Of a stretch of 64,000 nucleotides of DNA, positions 7,878 to 15,830 are shown piece by piece; within the stretch, counting starts at the first letter, position 1; the number at the start of each line of letters is the position of its first letter. Source of the stretch: Candidatus Saccharimonadota bacterium. Its GTDB lineage: Bacteria; Patescibacteriota; Saccharimonadia; Saccharimonadales; UBA4665. The notes under the pieces are model-generated. The model was not told the DNA's origin and did not search any database. It saw only the letters and a program-made list of their open reading frames with translations. Location: assembly GCA_028286245.1 (NCBI GenBank), contig JAQBRY010000001.1, positions 124,001 to 188,000 of the forward strand, in the 5' to 3' direction. The position numbers and the translations under genes are program-made.

Positions 7878-9194
7878 TTAAAAGCTCAGCACGCCCGGGT
7901 TAGTAAGGTCAGCGATGGCGACGCGGGTTTGCTCGGTAGTGTCGCGGTTGCGGATGGTCACTGTGTCTTTGGTGTCACCTTCTAGGGTTTCAAAGTCGAT
8001 AACGACGCAGTACGGTGTGCCAATTTCATCCTGGCGGCGGTAGCGTTTACCGATGTTGCCATTGTCGTCCCACATAACTGCGCCAAATTCTTTTTTGAGC
8101 ATGCGGTAGACTTCGCGGGCCTTCTCTACTAGTTCTGGCTTGTTCTTTAGCAACGGGCTAACCGCAACTTTTACAGGTGCCAAGTGGCTGGGAAGCTTAA
8201 GATAGCTGCGAGCTTCGCTGTTCACTTCATCAGTAGTATAGGCAGCGCTTAAGACAGCCATCAGAGCACGCTCCAGACCAAAGCTTGGCTCGATAACATG
8301 CGGCACAAAGGGTGCGGAGCCGTCCTTCGGACGGTATTCCATGCTCTTTTTGCTCTCGCGCTGGATGTTACCAAGGTCAAAGTCGGTGCGGTAAGCCAGA
8401 CCGAGTAATTCTTCTCGGCCAATTGGGAAATCAAATTCAAAATCGATGGTGCGCTTGCTGTAGTGAGCGCGGTCGTCATCCGGTACTTCTAGTTCGTGAA
8501 TGCTTTCGGCCGGGAGGCCTAGAGCATCACACCACTCGTGCACCAACGTCACCCATTTTTCGAATTCGGGCTGCCAATTATCGGGGTGCACAAAATACTC
8601 AATTTCCATCTGTTCAAACTCACGCGAGCGAAAAATAAAGTCGCGTGGGCTAATCTCATTGCGAAAGGCCTTACCCTGCTGCGCCAGACCGAATGGTAAA
8701 TCCGGGTAAAACGAGTCAACGACATTTTTGAAGTTAGTGAAAATACCCTGGGCCGTCTCCGGGCGCAGGTAGCTAATCGAACTTTCATCGTCGACTGGGC
8801 CAACATTCGTTTTGAACATCATATTAAAGGCGCGGGCTTCGCCAAAAGTATCTTTTTGACCACAGTTTGGGCATCGGCTAAGATCAATTTTGTCGGCGCG
8901 GAAGCGAGATTTACAGTTAGAACATTCGACGAGGGGATCGGTAAAAGTGTCGACGTGGCCGGAGGCCTGCCAGACTTTTTGGTTCATGAGGATGGCGGCA
9001 TCGACGCCGAACATGTCTTCGCGGTCGTCAACGAACATCTTCCACCAGAGCTGCATGATATTCCGCTTGAGCGCGACACCGAGCGGGCCGTAATCCCAGG
9101 TACCGCTGAGGCCACCATACACGTCTGAGCCGGGATAAATAAAGCCACGGCGCTTGCACAGGCTAACAATATCTTCTAGTTTAACGTTACTCAT
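7878..9194 (-). CDS. glyS: Glycyl-tRNA synthetase, homodimeric (alpha2) type
   Basis: Class II synthetase that charges tRNA-Gly. The N-terminus (LCKRRGFIYPGSDVYGGLSG, then WDYGPLG) is diagnostic of the alpha2 bacterial/eukaryotic form. A zinc-ribbon-like CSNC...CPNC is present near residues 87-112. Motif 2 follows in GKAFRNEISPRDFIFRSREF, and motif 3 near the C-terminal SFGLERALMAVL. The C-terminal anticodon-binding domain begins around LAPVKVAVSPLL. At 438 residues it is typical of compact CPR versions. Its ATG overlaps the stop of the 66-residue upstream ORF as ATGA, so translation is probably coupled. Confidence 0.96.
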   Translation of the reverse strand: MSNVKLEDIVSLCKRRGFIYPGSDVYGGLSGTWDYGPLGVALKRNIMQLWWKMFVDDREDMFGVDAAILMNQKVWQASGHVDTFTDPLVECSNCKSRFRADKIDLSRCPNCGQKDTFGEARAFNMMFKTNVGPVDDESSISYLRPETAQGIFTNFKNVVDSFYPDLPFGLAQQGKAFRNEISPRDFIFRSREFEQMEIEYFVHPDNWQPEFEKWVTLVHEWCDALGLPAESIHELEVPDDDRAHYSKRTIDFEFDFPIGREELLGLAYRTDFDLGNIQRESKKSMEYRPKDGSAPFVPHVIEPSFGLERALMAVLSAAYTTDEVNSEARSYLKLPSHLAPVKVAVSPLLKNKPELVEKAREVYRMLKKEFGAVMWDDNGNIGKRYRRQDEIGTPYCVVIDFETLEGDTKDTVTIRNRDTTEQTRVAIADLTNPGVLSF

Positions 9195-9391
9195 GCTGTG
9201 CCTCGTAGCTGGGCGTCAATAGTATCTTGCTGGCGCTGTAGTTCTGGTGTGCGCTCAAAGATGGCAACTTCGCCGTCGAGCAGAACACGCGTCATAAGAC
9301 TGTCGCCACGCTCGGTTCGGTCCAGCAGAATTCGTATTGGCATCGTAAAATCCGAGTCATACACTTCAAAGTCAGGAACTGGTTCAGCCAT
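9191..9391 (-). CDS. Small hypothetical protein coupled to glyS
   Basis: A 66-residue acidic protein of unknown function. It overlaps the glyS start by four bases (ATGA), the arrangement of translational coupling, which supports its being real. The sequence TATAAT ends nine bases before its ATG and there is no ribosome binding site, so it may be the leaderless first gene of the glyS operon. No domain is recognised. Confidence 0.6.
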   Translation of the reverse strand: MAEPVPDFEVYDSDFTMPIRILLDRTERGDSLMTRVLLDGEVAIFERTPELQRQQDTIDAQLRGTA

Positions 9392-9400
9392 AATGGCTTG

Positions 9401-9406
9401 ATTATA
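9401..9406 (-). promoter_or_regulatory. -10 box upstream of the glyS operon
   Basis: Perfect TATAAT on the minus strand, nine bases before the ATG of the 66-residue ORF. No clear -35 at the expected distance. Confidence 0.4.
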
Positions 9407-9436
9407 CCTGACAGGCGACGTTTGGCCTACCCCTTG

Positions 9437-10129
9437 TCACACTCGAATGAAAGTATTTAAGGCTGTCTTGATGATAGTTGCAAGCTCGGGCAGTATGGCC
9501 GTGATTCCCTGCACTTGGTGCAAAATCTGCGGATCGTTAACGCCAAAGCAAAGGCGCAGGCACTTAATATGATTGGCACCCAGGCTGCCGGTTTCGCTGG
9601 CGTCAAAGGCCATGGCATCGTAATCAAAGCTATAGGTCTGATCCGGCGAAAGTTTTTCGCCGTTAATATCGGTAAACAAATTAGGCGTGTGGCCGCCGAG
9701 CTTTATGAGCTGACCCTCGAACCAAACGCGTATTAGATCAAGAGAGATATCGGGGTTATTAAGGGAAATAAACGCCCGCTCTAACAGATCAAAGTATTCC
9801 GGTTCCGGTTCGTCTTCGGTAGCCCGGTGCAACTGCTTTATGAGATCATAGCCGAGCATTGTCCGGTTAACATCTTTGACTATATCGCCGTAATGCCGGA
9901 GTAAGCGGGCGCTCACTAGAGTACCGAGCTCTCCCCTGCCCTTTATGTAGCTGATGTCGCTAACGCTAAATAATTCTATGCCGCCGGCTGATTTACTTTT
10001 GATGCGCCTGACGCCGCGGGCCATCATCCGCAGTTTGCCGTGATCGGGCGTGAGGAGCGTAATAATTTTGTCAGCCTCACCGTAATCCGTTCGGCTGAGG
10101 ATAATACCTTTGGTCTGAATATGATTCAT
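9437..10129 (-). CDS. recO: DNA repair protein RecO
   Basis: RecO loads RecA onto SSB-coated single-stranded DNA in the RecFOR pathway. The N-terminal OB fold is clear (TKGIILSRTDYGEADKIITL, then DHGKLRMMARGVRR), followed by the helical domain (MLGYDLIKQLHRATEDEPEP, then IRVWFEGQLIKLGGHTPNL). The zinc-binding cysteine cluster of some RecO proteins is not obvious. Length is 230 residues, normal. The ATG overlaps the stop of the upstream receiver gene as ATGA, so recO is the third gene of a coupled operon with a degenerate sensor and receiver. Confidence 0.9.
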   Translation of the reverse strand: MNHIQTKGIILSRTDYGEADKIITLLTPDHGKLRMMARGVRRIKSKSAGGIELFSVSDISYIKGRGELGTLVSARLLRHYGDIVKDVNRTMLGYDLIKQLHRATEDEPEPEYFDLLERAFISLNNPDISLDLIRVWFEGQLIKLGGHTPNLFTDINGEKLSPDQTYSFDYDAMAFDASETGSLGANHIKCLRLCFGVNDPQILHQVQGITAILPELATIIKTALNTFIRV

Positions 10130-10509
10130 AGCGTGGCCGTATTTAGGAGCGTAACACTCCTAAGCAAGCTTGCCAGTGATGTTCGGGGCTTGTACAGATA
10201 GTCTTTTACGCCCAGTTCTTGGCGGAGCAGCTTACTGCTGCCATTAAATTCAGCTGGCGGCACCTGACTATGAATAATTACCGGCACGGCACGCCAGTCG
10301 TTATAGGATCTAAATTCGTATAAAAATTCTATGCCTGAATGTCCAATCAGTTGTAGCTCTACAATAACCGCATCCGGGCACTGCTCATCAGCCGCAAATA
10401 TTGCCGACTGAGCGCTGGCGCACATGGTTACCGTGTGACCATCAGCCAGCAAGGTCTGCCGATAGATATCAGCCAGCATGCGGTCGGGTTCTAAAAGAAT
10501 AATATGCAT
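10126..10509 (-). CDS. Receiver-like protein with Glu at the phosphorylation site
   Basis: Stand-alone 127-residue receiver (CheY) fold. By alignment to known receivers, the acidic pocket is LLEPD (residues 5-9), the switch Thr/Ser position is Ser in VIIHSQ, and the conserved Lys is in YLYKP. The phospho-acceptor Asp is replaced by Glu in DAVIVELQL (about residue 51). This should prevent normal phosphorylation and might mimic the phosphorylated state. There is no output domain. It shares one base with the upstream degenerate kinase gene (TGATG) and four with recO. Either a pseudo-receiver scaffold or a constitutively active adaptor is possible. Confidence 0.82.
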   Translation of the reverse strand: MHIILLEPDRMLADIYRQTLLADGHTVTMCASAQSAIFAADEQCPDAVIVELQLIGHSGIEFLYEFRSYNDWRAVPVIIHSQVPPAEFNGSSKLLRQELGVKDYLYKPRTSLASLLRSVTLLNTATL

Positions 10510-11219
10510 CAGATAAGCTGTAATTGATGATTTGTTTGCAAAACCGTGCCTAGGCCATACAGCCGGTTATGACGTGATACCTTGAGCTCCAGATTCATGG
10601 CCTTTAGGATGGCGTCGGCTACAAACACGCCAGCCCCGGCAGTGTGCGAAACGGCACCCAGCGGCTGACGGCTGGCGCCCACTAGTTTTCGGCCGTTCCG
10701 AAGCGCTTCGGCGGTGAGCTGTTCGGTTTCTGAGTACAAGCCGGCTACGATGCCATAACGGCAGCGATGCGCCGCCAACTGCAATTTGAGCTGGGGCACC
10801 TCTAGCGCCGGTAAGGCCTCTATGAGCGAGGCACCGAGGCTCACCAGCGCCGACTGGAGGCCATGCCGGTTGGCCATAACCGTGCTGTAGCGACCACCGA
10901 TGTGCAGTTCCAGGTCAACACCATAATTGCGAGCTAACGCTGTTAATTCCTGGCCGCTGTCGTACAATACCGACGAAACCGACACCGGCTCGAGTTGTAA
11001 GAGGTCTTGCTCTAAGTTGAGGCGTACGCCAAGCGCGTAGTTATCAATTAAACGTAGAGCCGCGTCAGCAGTTGACTGAATTCGTTCTAAATCGGCAGTG
11101 TTCGTGATCCGACCATGCTCGGCCTGGCGGGCAATCTGGAGTAAGGGAATTTTTAACTGTTCTGCAACGCTTAACAATAATTGTTGCGACAAAACCGGCG
11201 CTAATGAATCGCCAACCAT
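10509..11219 (-). CDS. Degenerate histidine-kinase-like protein
   Basis: A 236-residue soluble protein resembling the cytoplasmic part of a sensor kinase. The DHp-like helix (LSVAEQLKIPLLQIARQ, about 15-32) lines up with HisKA sequences of the form SHELRTPL but lacks the phospho-accepting His. The C-terminal half resembles an HATPase_c domain: NRHGLQSALVSLGASLIEAL sits where the N box would be but lacks its Asn, and the glycine-rich G boxes are poor. Kinase activity is therefore unlikely. It starts an operon with the Glu-type receiver and recO. An extended -10 (TGCTATACT) and AGAGGG ribosome binding site precede it. Confidence 0.7.
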   Translation of the reverse strand: MVGDSLAPVLSQQLLLSVAEQLKIPLLQIARQAEHGRITNTADLERIQSTADAALRLIDNYALGVRLNLEQDLLQLEPVSVSSVLYDSGQELTALARNYGVDLELHIGGRYSTVMANRHGLQSALVSLGASLIEALPALEVPQLKLQLAAHRCRYGIVAGLYSETEQLTAEALRNGRKLVGASRQPLGAVSHTAGAGVFVADAILKAMNLELKVSRHNRLYGLGTVLQTNHQLQLI

Positions 11220-11334
11220 ACTCAGTTCCCTCTCACTTATCTACAGGCAGTATAGCATTCTTGGCACATAAATGTATGCGTTTTGCAAACCGCTGACGCT
11301 TATTGCTGGTCGAGTGAGGAGTGTAGCTACGGCC

Positions 11335-12558
11335 TTAGCGAAAACGGCTCATAAATGAGCTTACTAAGCCTCGAACGCCTTCGACGCCGGCTCCGCTATG
11401 ATGGCTAGTAGGAATAGCTGGTAACAGCAACATATCGAGCAGCATGAGTCCTACGACCACAGTAAAGCGTGGATCTTCTACCGTGTCGACCAGTCCACCG
11501 ATATTCTGCAATTTTCCGATCCGAGATGATAATTCGAGCTTATCGCGGGTAAATTCCTCGATGCCAGGAATCTTGGCCGTACCACCGGTAAGCACAATGC
11601 CGCCGGGCAGTTTGCGGGAGCGCTTGATCTTGTGCAGCTCTTTGTCGACATATTCCAGAAGCTCTTCGACGCGCGATTCAATAATTAAGGAGATAGTCTC
11701 AAATTGGAAGCTATAGGCCTTGTCACCTACTTTTATCATGGCATTCATCTTTTTAGGGATGGTGTGCAAGTCGGCGTGCTGCAATTTAACTGCTTCTGCC
11801 ACATCAAGGTCGGTTTTGAGGCCAATTGCCAGGTCATTGGTGATATGCTGGCCGCCAATCGGCAGAACGGCGATGTGTTGGACTTCTCCATCTTCAAAGA
11901 CAATCAGATTGGTCGTGCCGGCGCCGATATCTATGAGTGCTGTGCCGGCTTCTTTTTGCTGCCGCGTTAGGACCGCTTCGGCGGCGGCCAAACTCGATAC
12001 GGTGTGGTGAGCCGGTAGAACCTCAGCCTTTTCGAGCGCCATATCGAGGTTACGGAGATTAGGCGACGACGCCGTTACAATATGAGCGTCAACCTCAAGG
12101 CGAACACCGTGCATGCCAACCGGGTCTTTAATGTTTCGCTGGCCGTCCAGACTGTAGTTTTTGGCAAAAAATTGAACGATTTCGCGGTTAGCTGGCAGAT
12201 TTACAATGGTTGCTGCCTCTTCGACGCGCATACGGTCATCAACAGCGATTTCGCGGTTGGCAGCACTAATGGCGATCACGCCTTGGGAGTTAATACCCTC
12301 TACATGGGCACCATTAACGTTGACGGTGGCGCGCTTAATAGTAACGCCGGCAATTCGCTCAGCTTCGGTCACAGCATGCACAATGGCATCGGCCACATCA
12401 TCGACGTGCACCACGGCACCTCGGCGCATACCCTGATTGGGTGCCGAGCCATGACCAATTATTGATGGTCCATTGCTACCGTTTGGATCATACATACCGA
12501 CGACGCAGCGTACTACGCTAGTGCCGATATCCAGTCCGATAAAATGTTCGGGCTTCAT
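11335..12558 (-). CDS. ftsA: Cell division protein FtsA
   Basis: Actin-like ATPase that tethers FtsZ to the membrane. The phosphate-1 loop is FIGLDIGTSVVRCVVG at the N-terminus, followed by the SHS2/1C subdomain, the phosphate-2 motif ALIDIGAGTTNLIVF, the adenosine motif GGIVLTGGTAKIPG, and a C-terminal segment ending SSFMSRFR that fits an amphipathic membrane-targeting helix. I start at ATG 12558 (MKPEHFIGLDIG) and not at the longer in-frame start at 12621, since a promoter lies between them and no homology is expected there. ftsZ is not adjacent. 115 bases separate it from the degenerate kinase gene. Confidence 0.95.
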   Translation of the reverse strand: MKPEHFIGLDIGTSVVRCVVGMYDPNGSNGPSIIGHGSAPNQGMRRGAVVHVDDVADAIVHAVTEAERIAGVTIKRATVNVNGAHVEGINSQGVIAISAANREIAVDDRMRVEEAATIVNLPANREIVQFFAKNYSLDGQRNIKDPVGMHGVRLEVDAHIVTASSPNLRNLDMALEKAEVLPAHHTVSSLAAAEAVLTRQQKEAGTALIDIGAGTTNLIVFEDGEVQHIAVLPIGGQHITNDLAIGLKTDLDVAEAVKLQHADLHTIPKKMNAMIKVGDKAYSFQFETISLIIESRVEELLEYVDKELHKIKRSRKLPGGIVLTGGTAKIPGIEEFTRDKLELSSRIGKLQNIGGLVDTVEDPRFTVVVGLMLLDMLLLPAIPTSHHSGAGVEGVRGLVSSFMSRFR

Positions 12559-12567
12559 CTTCCAATC

Positions 12568-12597
12568 AGTATAGCGCTTTCGCTTCCCCAATAGCAA
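12568..12597 (-). promoter_or_regulatory. ftsA promoter, near-leaderless
   Basis: TTGCTA, 18-base spacer, TATACT on the minus strand; the -10 ends nine bases before the ftsA ATG. Transcription would start at or just before the start codon. Confidence 0.6.
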
Positions 12598-12605
12598 GTT
12601 GACCC

Positions 12606-12707
12606 GTAAGGTTTCATACAAATAAAATGCGAGGGCGCTTTACAGGGAGCTTACAGCTCGCCTGTGGCGCTAGCCTACCCTCTTATTTTATTTGCATGAA
12701 ACCTTAC
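12606..12707. repeat. Large palindrome between divergent ftsA and methyltransferase promoters
   Basis: Two 30-base arms (12606-12635 and 12678-12707) are inverted repeats with 27 of 30 positions complementary; the left arm begins GTAAGGTTTCATACAAATAA. Inside is a second hairpin: GCGC (12635-12638) with GCGC (12667-12670), then ACAGGGAGC (12642-12650) with GCTC/CCTGT (12656-12665) around a TTACA loop. The whole sits between the two promoters, overlapping neither hexamer. It does not share the core of the three repeats at 15712, 23915 and 26683. It could be a large operator, a cruciform insulator, or a remnant of a small mobile element. Confidence 0.85.
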
Positions 12708-12711
12708 CATG

Positions 12712-12739
12712 TTGCGTATTGGGGGTGTTGCTTTATAAT
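12712..12739 (+). promoter_or_regulatory. Leaderless promoter of the methyltransferase-SnoaL gene
   Basis: TTGCGT, 16-base spacer, TATAAT; the -10 ends seven bases before ATG 12747. It places the translational start at this ATG. Confidence 0.6.
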
Positions 12740-12746
12740 GTGGAAT

Positions 12747-13886
12747 ATGTCAAAAGAGTCTATCGTGGAAGCGTATAATCAGCAGGCTGATGCCTACGCT
12801 GGTTTTGCGGAAGATGGATTTGCTTGGAAGTATTTAGAGTCACCCGCCTATGATCACTATCTGAGCGATTTTTATCGACCAGACGTCAGAATTCTGGACA
12901 TAGGGTGCGGTAACGGCTTAGTAGCAAGGCACTTTATAGAGCACGGCGTTTTGCCGCAGAATATTACTGGCGTCGATCCAAGCAGCGGACAGATAAATAA
13001 GGCGCAGCAACTCACTCCGGGGGCGCGCTTTGTGCAAGCTTCGGCTGAATCCTTCGAGGTCGAACCAGCTAGTTACGACCTGATTATTACCAACACCATG
13101 CTTCACCACTTGGACAACGAACAAATGGAAGCCATGCTGGAACGCATTTATGCCGCTCTTAAGCCGGATGGTGCCTATTTTTTCCTGGAAGTTGACCAGG
13201 ATGGCTACCCAGAGTCGTTCGAACCAACTAAAATGCGGCGATGGCTGAATATAGCAACTCCATGGGGAACCGAAGTACCCTTCTTTAACCGCGATCCGCA
13301 CGACTTATTTGATGCGCTTGATCGGCATGGCTTTAATATGTCTACTGGTTGGCCAATTAAAAAAATTGCCCCTGAAGGTCTGCTGGCCGACCCCAGTGAG
13401 TATGTTCGTTATTCTGGGCGCCCGTCTCGCATGGCCGCTCGCTTTAGCAAAGTTCCCGAGCTTCTCAAGGTATGCCGATACTATGACGTACATACCCCCG
13501 ACCTTGCTGAATCACGCGAGGAAGCAAGAAAGACCGCGCTAGTGGATGCCTACTTTGCTGCCTGGAAACAACAATCCGTTACAAGTATTTCTGAGATCTT
13601 TACGGATGATGCTATATACGATGAAAAGCCCGGTATTTTGCCGCCGCTCGTAGGATTGGAGCAGATACAGAACTATTGGCGCCAAAATCCACTATCGCAG
13701 GAAAATATTCGCATTGACCATCACATCATTGGACATACCCCTTACGACAATGCAGTGTGGGCAAGTTTTAAGGCTAGATTTTTAGCTAAGAGCAATCCCG
13801 ATGCCATTAATGGCATCATCCGTTTTAACACAGACCCGCAGGACCGTAAGATTACCCGCCTCACTGAGTGGTTCGAACACGTTTAG
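12747..13886 (+). CDS. SAM-dependent methyltransferase fused to a SnoaL-like domain
   Basis: A 379-residue two-domain protein. The N-terminal class I methyltransferase has the SAM-binding motif VRILDIGCGNGLVARHF, an acidic loop (ITGVDPSSGQ), and the post-motif TNTMLHHLDNEQ. The last about 115 residues (LVDAYFAAWKQQSVTSISEI ... FTDDAIYDE ... ITRLTEWFEHV) look like a SnoaL/NTF2-like domain, often a small-molecule binding or cyclase fold. The start is set by the leaderless promoter; longer in-frame starts run back into the palindrome. The substrate is unknown. It is divergent from ftsA and convergent with map. Confidence 0.83.
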   Translation: MSKESIVEAYNQQADAYAGFAEDGFAWKYLESPAYDHYLSDFYRPDVRILDIGCGNGLVARHFIEHGVLPQNITGVDPSSGQINKAQQLTPGARFVQASAESFEVEPASYDLIITNTMLHHLDNEQMEAMLERIYAALKPDGAYFFLEVDQDGYPESFEPTKMRRWLNIATPWGTEVPFFNRDPHDLFDALDRHGFNMSTGWPIKKIAPEGLLADPSEYVRYSGRPSRMAARFSKVPELLKVCRYYDVHTPDLAESREEARKTALVDAYFAAWKQQSVTSISEIFTDDAIYDEKPGILPPLVGLEQIQNYWRQNPLSQENIRIDHHIIGHTPYDNAVWASFKARFLAKSNPDAINGIIRFNTDPQDRKITRLTEWFEHV

Positions 13887-13901
13887 TTTAGAATCGCGGG
13901 G

Positions 13902-14657
13902 TTAGAGGCGAGTAAGAACTTCGGCGCCGGTTTTGGTAATGAGAATGGTATCTTCAAAGTGAGCCGCCCATGATTTATCGGCGGTGAGAATGGTCCAGTT
14001 ATCCTCGGCTATGACAACACGCTCAGTACCGAGCGTAACCATGGGTTCGATGGCTATTGTCATGCCCTCTTGGAGCCATGGACCGGTGTTAGCACGGCCA
14101 TAGTTAGGGATATTAGGATCTTCGTGCAGCTCATGCCCCACGCCGTGCCCTACCAGGTCTCGGACTATGCCGTAAGGGAATTTTTTAAGATAATTTTCTA
14201 CGCTGGAACCGATGTCGCCGGTGCGGACTTGGTCGTGGACGGCGGCGATGCCGGCTTCTAGCGAGCGCTCAGTGCGCTCAACTAGTTCTATGTGGCCACG
14301 CTGTTTAGGGGTGCCTACAATGACGCTGCGGGCAGCATCGGTAATCATGCCCTTGTAAGTAACACCAAAATCCATGCTCACAATATCGCCGTCGTTAATA
14401 ACGCGTTCTTTATTTGGTATGCCGTGCACGACTTCATTGTTAAGCGACACGCATAGCACGTCCGGGAAACCTTGATAGCCTAGGAAGCTTGGCTGGCCGC
14501 CAAGTTTTTTAAGCTCTTCGGCAGCAATATTGGCCAGCTCTTTGGTGGTCATGCCGACGGCTACTTTTTGCTCAAGAATAACCAGCACCGTAGCGAGCAT
14601 CCGCCCGCTCTCACGCATATTTACAATTTCTTCGGCAGTTTTTACTTTGGTCAGCAT
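13902..14657 (-). CDS. map: Methionine aminopeptidase, type I
   Basis: Removes the initiator Met from nascent proteins. The metal ligands are recognisable: Asp in DFGVTYKGMITDAARS (two Asp), His in VGHGVGHELHE, Glu in AIEPMVTLG, and Glu in HFEDTILIT. The substrate-side His is in EVVHGIPN. Length about 251 residues is normal. The ATG at 14657 overlaps the adk stop as TGATG; a GTG one codon upstream is an alternative. The adk-map order is classical, although secY and infA are not in this window. Confidence 0.96.
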   Translation of the reverse strand: MLTKVKTAEEIVNMRESGRMLATVLVILEQKVAVGMTTKELANIAAEELKKLGGQPSFLGYQGFPDVLCVSLNNEVVHGIPNKERVINDGDIVSMDFGVTYKGMITDAARSVIVGTPKQRGHIELVERTERSLEAGIAAVHDQVRTGDIGSSVENYLKKFPYGIVRDLVGHGVGHELHEDPNIPNYGRANTGPWLQEGMTIAIEPMVTLGTERVVIAEDNWTILTADKSWAAHFEDTILITKTGAEVLTRL

Positions 14658-15193
14658 CACTTTTTGTCGATGTATTCCATAATTTGATCGTGAACCGTGA
14701 TTGGATCCTGGTCGGCGTCGATGTGATAGACCGGCGCGCCAGCTTCCTTTAGGTAATCAACAATTGGCAGCGTCATGGTTTCGTATTCGGTAAAGCGCTT
14801 TTCGATTGCCTTTTCGGTATCATCTTGCCGGCCACGGGCCAGTAATCGCTTTTTAACGACGTCGCGCGATGCCGTTAAGTTAAAGACTGCTGTCAGTTTT
14901 AATCGACCGGCACTTACTTCGTTCATAAGCCAGTCAGTCTGCACCTTGGTTCGGGGAAAGCCATCCAGCAAGAACTCCTCGTGGAGATCGATTAGCTTGA
15001 GTGTCTTGTCTACCAACTCAATTACTTCATCATCGCTTAATAATTTGCCCTCAAGCATTTCCGCTCGACGCTCGCCCGTTACAAGCACGCGGAATAGTTC
15101 TCCTGTAGAAATCCAGGCGTAGCCGTGCTCGTCGGCAAATAGCCGCCCCTGCATACTCTTACCTGCGCCGGCGACACCCATCAAAATAATCAT
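14657..15193 (-). CDS. adk: Adenylate kinase, short-LID form
   Basis: Interconverts ATP + AMP and 2 ADP. The P-loop is MGVAGAGKSMQG at the N-terminus; the AMP-binding region is ISTGELFR, and EFLLDGFPRTKVQTDWL follows. The segment after LLARGRQDD is short, so this is the small-LID variant without the zinc-binding lid. Length is 178 residues. AAGGA lies seven bases before the ATG. It is cotranscribed with map, and probably downstream of rpsU and yqeY. Confidence 0.93.
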   Translation of the reverse strand: MIILMGVAGAGKSMQGRLFADEHGYAWISTGELFRVLVTGERRAEMLEGKLLSDDEVIELVDKTLKLIDLHEEFLLDGFPRTKVQTDWLMNEVSAGRLKLTAVFNLTASRDVVKKRLLARGRQDDTEKAIEKRFTEYETMTLPIVDYLKEAGAPVYHIDADQDPITVHDQIMEYIDKK

Positions 15194-15233
15194 CTATAAT
15201 TCCTTATGTTTCTTACAAATAGTGGTTTCCGTA

Positions 15234-15677
15234 TTATTGTAACTTCTCTTTGACTATCCTGGCAATCATTGCACCATCGGCTGCCCCGGCTGTTCGTTGC
15301 TTTACGGCGCCTATCACTGGCCCCATAGCCGGCGCATCAGTTGCGGCCAGCACTTCATCAACGACAGCTCGCACCTCATCCTCAGTCAGTCGAGCGGGCA
15401 AATAGGTCTCAATAAGCGCTTTCTCGGCTGCTTCAGCTGCCGCGCTGTCCGGACGACCACCCTGCGTATACATATCAACGCTCTCTTGGCGCTTTTTAGC
15501 TTCCTTACTGAGAATGGCAATCGCCTCGTCATCGCTCATGGCACTGTCTCTAGTGCCAGCTGCGACTTTAGCGCTCAAAAATGCTGCCTTTAGCCCGCGA
15601 AGAGTTGTCACAGTCGTAGCTTCCCTGGCAAGCATTGCCGTCTTTATATCCGCTTCCAACTGTTCTTCAATACTCAT
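15234..15677 (-). CDS. yqeY: GatB/YqeY domain protein
   Basis: 147-residue helical protein of the GatB_Yqey family, which resembles the tail domain of the GatB amidotransferase subunit and may bind tRNA. Characteristic segments are TTLRGLKAAFLSAKV, SKEAKKRQESVDMYTQGGR, and the C-terminal VIGAVKQRTAGAADGAMIAR. AGGAGA lies near the ATG. In many bacteria yqeY follows rpsU, as it does here, but here a long palindromic repeat sits between them. Confidence 0.92.
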   Translation of the reverse strand: MSIEEQLEADIKTAMLAREATTVTTLRGLKAAFLSAKVAAGTRDSAMSDDEAIAILSKEAKKRQESVDMYTQGGRPDSAAAEAAEKALIETYLPARLTEDEVRAVVDEVLAATDAPAMGPVIGAVKQRTAGAADGAMIARIVKEKLQ

Positions 15678-15711
15678 AGCATCTCCTAATTAAAACACTG
15701 CAAGCCCCACG

Positions 15712-15830
15712 AAACTTTTGAGGTAGAGTGCAGTTTAGGATGAAGAGTGAGCACCGAAAGCGATCCGTACTTTGGTACGGTGAGCGCGGAGCGCAGCTAT
15801 TCGCCTAAAATGTGCCTACCTCGAAAGTTT
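15712..15830. repeat. Palindromic intergenic element, copy A (after rpsU)
   Basis: A 119-base near-palindrome. Outer arms AAACTTTTGAGGTAG (15712-15726) and CTACCTCGAAAGTTT (15816-15830) match in 14 of 15 pairs and are specific to this locus; the right arm overlaps the rpsU stop codon (15829-15831). The core is shared with copies B and C: TGCAGTTTAGG...GAGCACCG.AAGCG...CCGTACTTTGGTACGG...GCGGAGCGCA...CGCCTAAAATGTGC. Core stems covary with the other copies (TTTAGG/CCTAAA here). Confidence 0.9.
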
